A DNA stretch of 18,470 nt. Source: Cloacimonetes bacterium UBA4175 (GTDB lineage: Bacteria > Cloacimonadota > Cloacimonadia > Cloacimonadales > Cloacimonadaceae). Every line of letters starts with the position of its first letter. The first letter of the stretch is position 1. Where the stretch lies: positions 1 through 18,470 of the forward strand of contig DFUX01000079.1 of assembly GCA_002379855.1 (NCBI GenBank), in the 5' to 3' direction. This document shows positions 14,962 through 18,470 of the stretch, in pieces. The position numbers were made by a program, and so were the translations under genes. The notes below the pieces were generated by a model. That model made no database searches, had not been told where the DNA came from, and saw only the letters and a list, made by a program, of their open reading frames with translations.

Positions 14962-16566
14962 GTGCCGCGATACATGACAGTTAAAGCGATTATATTAGTA
15001 CTATTCGGAATCCTAATTGTGCACACCGTTTCCGCTGAGATTAGAGTCTATATCGATGAACCCAGCTACACCCTGTCCTACTTTGAACCCGTCACTCTGG
15101 CGGTGAACGTGGAAGGCCTGACCGCGCAAGAAGCCCTGCGCGGCTTCAAGATCCATCTGGATTTTGACGAAACCTATCTGGAAATAGCGGATATCTCCGC
15201 CTTTCAGGAAGGGACTTTCCTCAGTTCCGTCGGCTCCACCCAATGGTATGCGCTCGAGGCGGACCAAGGCTACATCATCACCTGTTCCATCATGGGCTAC
15301 ACGCCCGGCGCGGTTGGCTCCGGTACTCTGTTCACCGTGGATCTTAAAGCCAAAGACCAATCCACCGGAACAGCCGGAACCGATGTGACGCTTTCGGAAA
15401 TCATACTGCGCGATCCGCTCAACCAGAACCTGCTCTTCAGCTCCGCCGACTGCAACATCGTGATCAACCCCGGCGTGATGATCTATGTGGAGCCCGCCCA
15501 GGAACACATCTATCACTACGATCAGGTGACCCTGGCCGTCAACATCGAGGGCTCTCAGGATGTCTCTCTGCGCGGTTACCAAATCCATCTGGATTTTGAC
15601 GACACCTATCTGGAAATAGCGGGAATCTCCGCCTTTCAGGAAGGGCCTTTCCTCAGTTCAGTCGGTTCCACCCAATGGTATGTGCTCGAGGCGGACGAAG
15701 GCTACATCATCAGTTGCGCCATCATGGGCTACACACCCGGCGCATTTGGCTCTGGAACGCTGTTTTACGTGACGCTGCAAGCCAAGGACCAATCCACCGG
15801 CCCGCAGGGCACCGACGTCACCCTCTCAGATATCGTCCTGCGTGATCCGCTCAACCACACGGTCGATTACATTTCGCGGGACGGCAACATCGTGATCGAA
15901 CCCCCACCCTATATCTACACCGGCCTCAAGGTGTTTCTGCAAGGCCCTTACGTGATCGGCGGCAGCATGACCCACATCCTGAGCGACAACGGTTACCTGC
16001 CGCTCACCTCGCCCTATGACACCAACCTCACCCTGGACGCCTTCCCCGACGTGAGCCCCCGCCATATCGTGGACTGGATCACAGTGCAACTGAGGCCCAG
16101 CCTCACCGGAGCCGAAGAACAACCGCAAAACTGCTTCCTGCTGGACGACGGCACCGTGGTGGACGTGACCGGAAATCCCGCCCTGGCTTTCGACTACAAC
16201 GGCAGCTTGGAATATTACCTCATTGTTCGCCATCGCAATCACTTGGAAGTGATGTCGGCAACGCCCATCGCCTTCACCCCCTATCCGCAGAATTACTCTC
16301 CTGCCGATCTAACCCTGTTGGACTCGATAATGGGAGGAAACGTCCACGGAGTAAGTGAGGTCGAGGCAGGAGTGCTGGCGCTCAGCTCCGGGGATGCGGA
16401 TCAAAATGGAACTGTTACAAGCACTGACGCTAATTATTGGCGAACTGAATCCGGACTGCTTTACGGGTATTATACCTCCGACTTCAACCTGAACGGAATT
16501 GTCAGCACCACAGATATAAATCGCTACTGGCGCACCACCGCTGGCAAGATCTCGCAAATTCCATGA
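14962..16566 (+). CDS. Secreted protein with duplicated cohesin-like domains and terminal dockerin-like module
   Basis: A 534-residue exported protein. I chose GTG 14962 because AAGGAGG (14949-14955) sits 6 bases before it; the in-frame ATG at 14974 is too distant. The signal peptide is 1-25, ending HTVSA. Two cohesin-like repeats, about 26-172 and 174-317, are offset by exactly 144 residues and share blocks such as GSTQWY, LEAD.GYII and IMGYTPGA.GSGTLF. The module shared with the upstream protein follows (323-534): LKVFLQGPY, IVDWITVQL, IVRHRNHLEVMSATP, then GDADQNGTVTSTDANYWR and DFNLNGIVSTTDINRYWR, dockerin-like paired loops that end the protein. There is no sorting domain, so surface attachment, if any, would need a partner. 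The function is not known. Confidence 0.87.
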   Translation: MPRYMTVKAIILVLFGILIVHTVSAEIRVYIDEPSYTLSYFEPVTLAVNVEGLTAQEALRGFKIHLDFDETYLEIADISAFQEGTFLSSVGSTQWYALEADQGYIITCSIMGYTPGAVGSGTLFTVDLKAKDQSTGTAGTDVTLSEIILRDPLNQNLLFSSADCNIVINPGVMIYVEPAQEHIYHYDQVTLAVNIEGSQDVSLRGYQIHLDFDDTYLEIAGISAFQEGPFLSSVGSTQWYVLEADEGYIISCAIMGYTPGAFGSGTLFYVTLQAKDQSTGPQGTDVTLSDIVLRDPLNHTVDYISRDGNIVIEPPPYIYTGLKVFLQGPYVIGGSMTHILSDNGYLPLTSPYDTNLTLDAFPDVSPRHIVDWITVQLRPSLTGAEEQPQNCFLLDDGTVVDVTGNPALAFDYNGSLEYYLIVRHRNHLEVMSATPIAFTPYPQNYSPADLTLLDSIMGGNVHGVSEVEAGVLALSSGDADQNGTVTSTDANYWRTESGLLYGYYTSDFNLNGIVSTTDINRYWRTTAGKISQIP

Positions 16567-16588
16567 TACAAAATCATAAGGAGCATAA

Positions 16589-17818
16589 ATGAAAAGGCTT
16601 TTAAATTTACTGATCCTCCTGATCCCCATTATGCTGTTCGGGCAATTCGAACCAATAGTTGGGGATGCAGGTATCCACTACTCGTTCGCCAACCCACAAA
16701 TCACCCAAGAGGGCGGCATCTCCTACTTTGAGTTTGACCTCATGGCCCAGGCCACCCCGGATGAACAAGGCAATATGACAAGGATTGGGGACGGCAACAT
16801 TTGGCTTTACTTCAATACGGAAGCCTTCGGCGAGGACCTCTTTACCAACGACAATGTTACAGTAACCAATGGAACTTTGCTTGCTTCAGAAGGCTATCCG
16901 TTTCCACTTTACTGGATCGGCTTGAACGATACCGCTGATCCGCATCAAAATCCATCTTTACCCCTGCTGGCTTTAACCTTTTTATACGAATTGGACGTTC
17001 CCAATGATATATACGCCAATCAATTACCAGCAACACCGACCCAGTTGATGCATGTCAAATTTAAAATCCTGAATACCAAAAAGCAACCCTGGGTCTGCAT
17101 TTGGGATGTTGAAATGCCTGGCAACTCATACTACAGCGATCACCAAACAATCTATGTCCCAGTCACAGTGAGCGAATGCCTCTATTACCAAATTCCCACG
17201 CCGGTGGAGCTCTCCTCTTTCACGGCTTCGCTGTCCGCGGAATCTTATGTCAAGCTCACCTGGGTCACCCAGTCCGAGACCAACATGACCGGCTATTACA
17301 TCCTGCGCGGCACTTCTGACGATCTGAACAGCGCCCAGATGGTGAGCCCGCTGATCCCCGCCACCAATACTTCCAGCATGCAGACCTATGAATTCACCGA
17401 CTCCGAGGTCTATGAAGACGGCGTCTATTATTATTGGCTGGAAGCCCGCGAAACTGCTACCAGTAGCTTCCACGGCCCTGTGTCGATCGCGTTTTCGTCC
17501 ACTTCCACGACGCCGGCGACCATTCCCCTGCAGACCGCTCTCAACAAGATCTATCCCAACCCCTTCAATCCCTTTGCCTGCATCCCCTTCAGCATAGGCA
17601 AAGACGCCGGCCCCACCCCGGTGAGCATCCAGATCTACAACGCCCGCGGGCAGATCGTATATAGCGATGACCTGGGCGTAAAAAACCCCGGCAACTACAA
17701 AGATTACGTGTGGGACGGCAAGGATATGCAAGGACGCGACTGCGGCACCGGTATGTATATGGTGCGCATGATCGCAGGTAAGACCAGCTTCACCCAGAAA
17801 GTGGTGATGATCAAATAA
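16589..17818 (+). CDS. Secreted cohesin-like / FN3 protein with C-terminal sorting domain
   Basis: A 409-residue exported protein. The signal peptide is about 1-19 (MKRLLNLLILLIPIMLFGQ). An N-terminal beta-sandwich (about 20-195) resembles the second cohesin-like domain of the 606-residue protein: both have NVxVTxGxL followed by a PFP(Y/L)Y motif and later TPxQLxxVxxxxLxT. An FN3 domain follows (about 205-300; PVELSSFTASLSAESYVKLTW, ETNMTGYYILRG). The last part (318-409) is a FlgD-like / type IX-style domain with IYPNPFNPFACIPF, IYNARGQIV and TGMYMVRM. AAGGAG (16578-16583) lies 5 bases before ATG. The N-terminal part is more AT-rich than the FN3 and sorting parts. As the last gene of the block it is followed by a terminator. 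The role is inferred to be at the cell surface. Confidence 0.88.
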   Translation: MKRLLNLLILLIPIMLFGQFEPIVGDAGIHYSFANPQITQEGGISYFEFDLMAQATPDEQGNMTRIGDGNIWLYFNTEAFGEDLFTNDNVTVTNGTLLASEGYPFPLYWIGLNDTADPHQNPSLPLLALTFLYELDVPNDIYANQLPATPTQLMHVKFKILNTKKQPWVCIWDVEMPGNSYYSDHQTIYVPVTVSECLYYQIPTPVELSSFTASLSAESYVKLTWVTQSETNMTGYYILRGTSDDLNSAQMVSPLIPATNTSSMQTYEFTDSEVYEDGVYYYWLEARETATSSFHGPVSIAFSSTSTTPATIPLQTALNKIYPNPFNPFACIPFSIGKDAGPTPVSIQIYNARGQIVYSDDLGVKNPGNYKDYVWDGKDMQGRDCGTGMYMVRMIAGKTSFTQKVVMIK

Positions 17819-17846
17819 TTTACTCCATCCATCCTGACCACTAAGT

Positions 17847-17874
17847 AAATGCCCGGCCTGAAAACCGGGCATTT
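17847..17874 (+). terminator. Terminator of the secreted-protein block
   Basis: AAATGCCCGG (17847-17856) pairs perfectly over 10 bp with CCGGGCATTT (17865-17874), with an 8-base loop, 28 bases after the last stop codon of the block. The T tail is short (ATTTGCATT) and the stem is symmetric, so it may act in both directions. Confidence 0.75.
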
Positions 17875-17990
17875 GCATTGAATCCAACCGACTCTTCTCT
17901 ATCCAACTCCCTTCCCCGGACTGACTCATACTATCTCGCTTGCATTACTACAACTGGTTCTCACCATTTCACCTTTCCACGTTCTTTTCA

Positions 17991-18004
17991 TAGCACCTAT
18001 ATAT
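17991..18004 (+). repeat. TAGCACCTATATAT motif, copy 2
   Basis: Identical over 14 bases to 7287-7300, in the same orientation, followed by TATGGGGAAGGG instead of ATGGAAGGAGG. It lies 50 bases before the left end of the third 111-bp repeat. Confidence 0.55.
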
Positions 18005-18040
18005 TATGGGGAAGGGAAAAACGCGCGGGATGGAGGGAGC

Positions 18041-18151
18041 GCCCTCATTTGCATCACCCTCTCCGGCGTGGGTCTTCCGGCAGTCATCCTTAACCCGGTG
18101 AGGGATGACCTAAGGATGATGGCGCCAAACGCTGTAGCAGCAAGGGCGGGC
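18041..18151 (-). repeat. 111-bp structured repeat, copy 3 (inverted)
   Basis: On the plus strand the core reads GGTCTTCC (18071-18078), 4 bases, GTCATCCTTAAC (18083-18094), 13 bases, ACCTAAGGATGAT (18108-18120). This is the reverse complement of the cores of copies 1 and 2 with exactly the same spacing. The outer arms pair at 8 of 11 positions. The middle stem pairs 6 of 7 positions, including two G-U pairs, in the same register as copy 2. Confidence 0.85.
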
Positions 18152-18274
18152 GGTATGAAGGATATTGCGGATAATTGTGATTATTATCCGTGAATGACAA
18201 GGTATGTTTACCGTGGTGACGTGGTGACGTGATGAGTAGTCTGTTGGGGGTTGTTTCGTGGGTCGGGTGCTTGT

Positions 18275-18288
18275 TTCTAAAAGACTGG
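18275..18288 (+). repeat. Direct repeat TTCTAAAAGACTGG, copy 1
   Basis: Identical 14 bases recur at 18457-18470, 182 bases later, where the window ends. This copy continues into ATCCCGGGTCAAG; whether the second does cannot be seen. Confidence 0.6.
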
Positions 18289-18456
18289 ATCCCGGGTCAA
18301 GCGGTTCACGCAGATATACGCGGATAAAAGGCGCAAATTGCCGCGGATTGGTGTTATGGGGGCGGTTTCGGGATTTGGTTCTTGTTTTTGAGCTGGACAC
18401 TTGCCCTAATTATGTACTTTTAATTCGTGTTAATTTGTGTAATTCGTGGATGATTA

Positions 18457-18470
18457 TTCTAAAAGACTGG
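18457..18470 (+). repeat. Direct repeat TTCTAAAAGACTGG, copy 2 (at window edge)
   Basis: Matches 18275-18288 exactly up to the last base of the window, so the true repeat may be longer. Confidence 0.6.

Larger units (their letters stand above)
17819..18470. other. Intergenic region with terminator and several repeat types
   Basis: About 650 bases without a credible gene. It contains a perfect 10-bp terminator stem (17847-17874), a TAGCACCTATATAT motif (17991-18004), the inverted third 111-bp repeat (18041-18151), an 8-bp hairpin CGGATAAT/ATTATCCG (18168-18190), a GTGGTGACGTGGTGACGTGATG tract (18214-18234), a GCGGAT-rich degenerate stretch (about 18300-18345), a TTCGTGTTAATTTGTGT-type tract (18423-18449) and a 14-base direct repeat. 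Open frames here are short and overlap these repeats. Confidence 0.6.

Noticed and set aside
69..18151. CRISPR array made of the repeated ATCATCC/GGATGA blocks
   Set aside because: The copies are kilobases apart, one is inverted, and there are no regularly spaced short spacers or cas genes.
7351..18151. Composite transposon or insertion sequence
   Set aside because: No transposase, integrase or target-site duplication is visible. Inverted repeats alone do not support calling a mobile element.

Overview
The window looks like a chromosomal segment of an uncultured bacterium of the FCB superphylum, most likely Candidatus Cloacimonadota. The basis is a set of large secreted proteins with beta-helix, cohesin-like and dockerin-like modules, two of which end in the FlgD-like / type IX-style C-terminal domain (NYPNPFNPST..., IYPNPFNPF...), together with otherwise ordinary bacterial housekeeping genes. 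The phylum call is an inference from domain style, not from a marker-gene tree.

Layout. 1-278: intergenic leader with the first copy of a structured 111-bp repeat and a hairpin. 279-2971 (+): a tight four-gene operon encoding a PF04008 adenosine-specific kinase-like protein, the RNA 2',3'-cyclic phosphodiesterase ThpR, RecA and a RecX-like regulator. 3001-4067 (-): a tiny two-helix membrane protein with its own consensus promoter and terminator, and endonuclease III (nth). 4156-4830 (+): an SRAP/YedK protein that protects abasic sites, divergent from nth. RecA, RecX, Nth and the SRAP protein make the first 4.8 kb rich in DNA repair. 4874-7058 (-): a two-gene unit encoding a PTS EIIA-like/CBS protein and an ArsB/NhaD (CitMHS) permease.

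7059-7867 is an 800-bp gene-poor stretch with the second repeat copy and the long leader of the next gene. 7868-17818 (+) is a block of four secreted proteins: a 1734-residue triple beta-helix protein with cohesin-like and dockerin-like regions and a sorting domain; a 606-residue protein with two cohesin-like domains and a dockerin-like module; a 534-residue protein with two nearly identical cohesin-like repeats and a terminal dockerin-like module; and a 409-residue cohesin-like/FN3 protein with a sorting domain. The first and last carry the sorting domain and the middle two do not. I infer, without proof, that the middle proteins may be held at the surface by cohesin-dockerin style contacts with the sorted ones.

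17819-18470 holds a terminator, a third, inverted copy of the 111-bp repeat, and assorted short degenerate repeats. The most unusual signal is this 111-bp element. It occurs three times with no length change: 13-nt, 12-nt and 8-nt invariant blocks are separated by exactly 13 and 4 variable bases and enclosed by pairing outer arms. Copies two and three face each other across the secreted-protein block.
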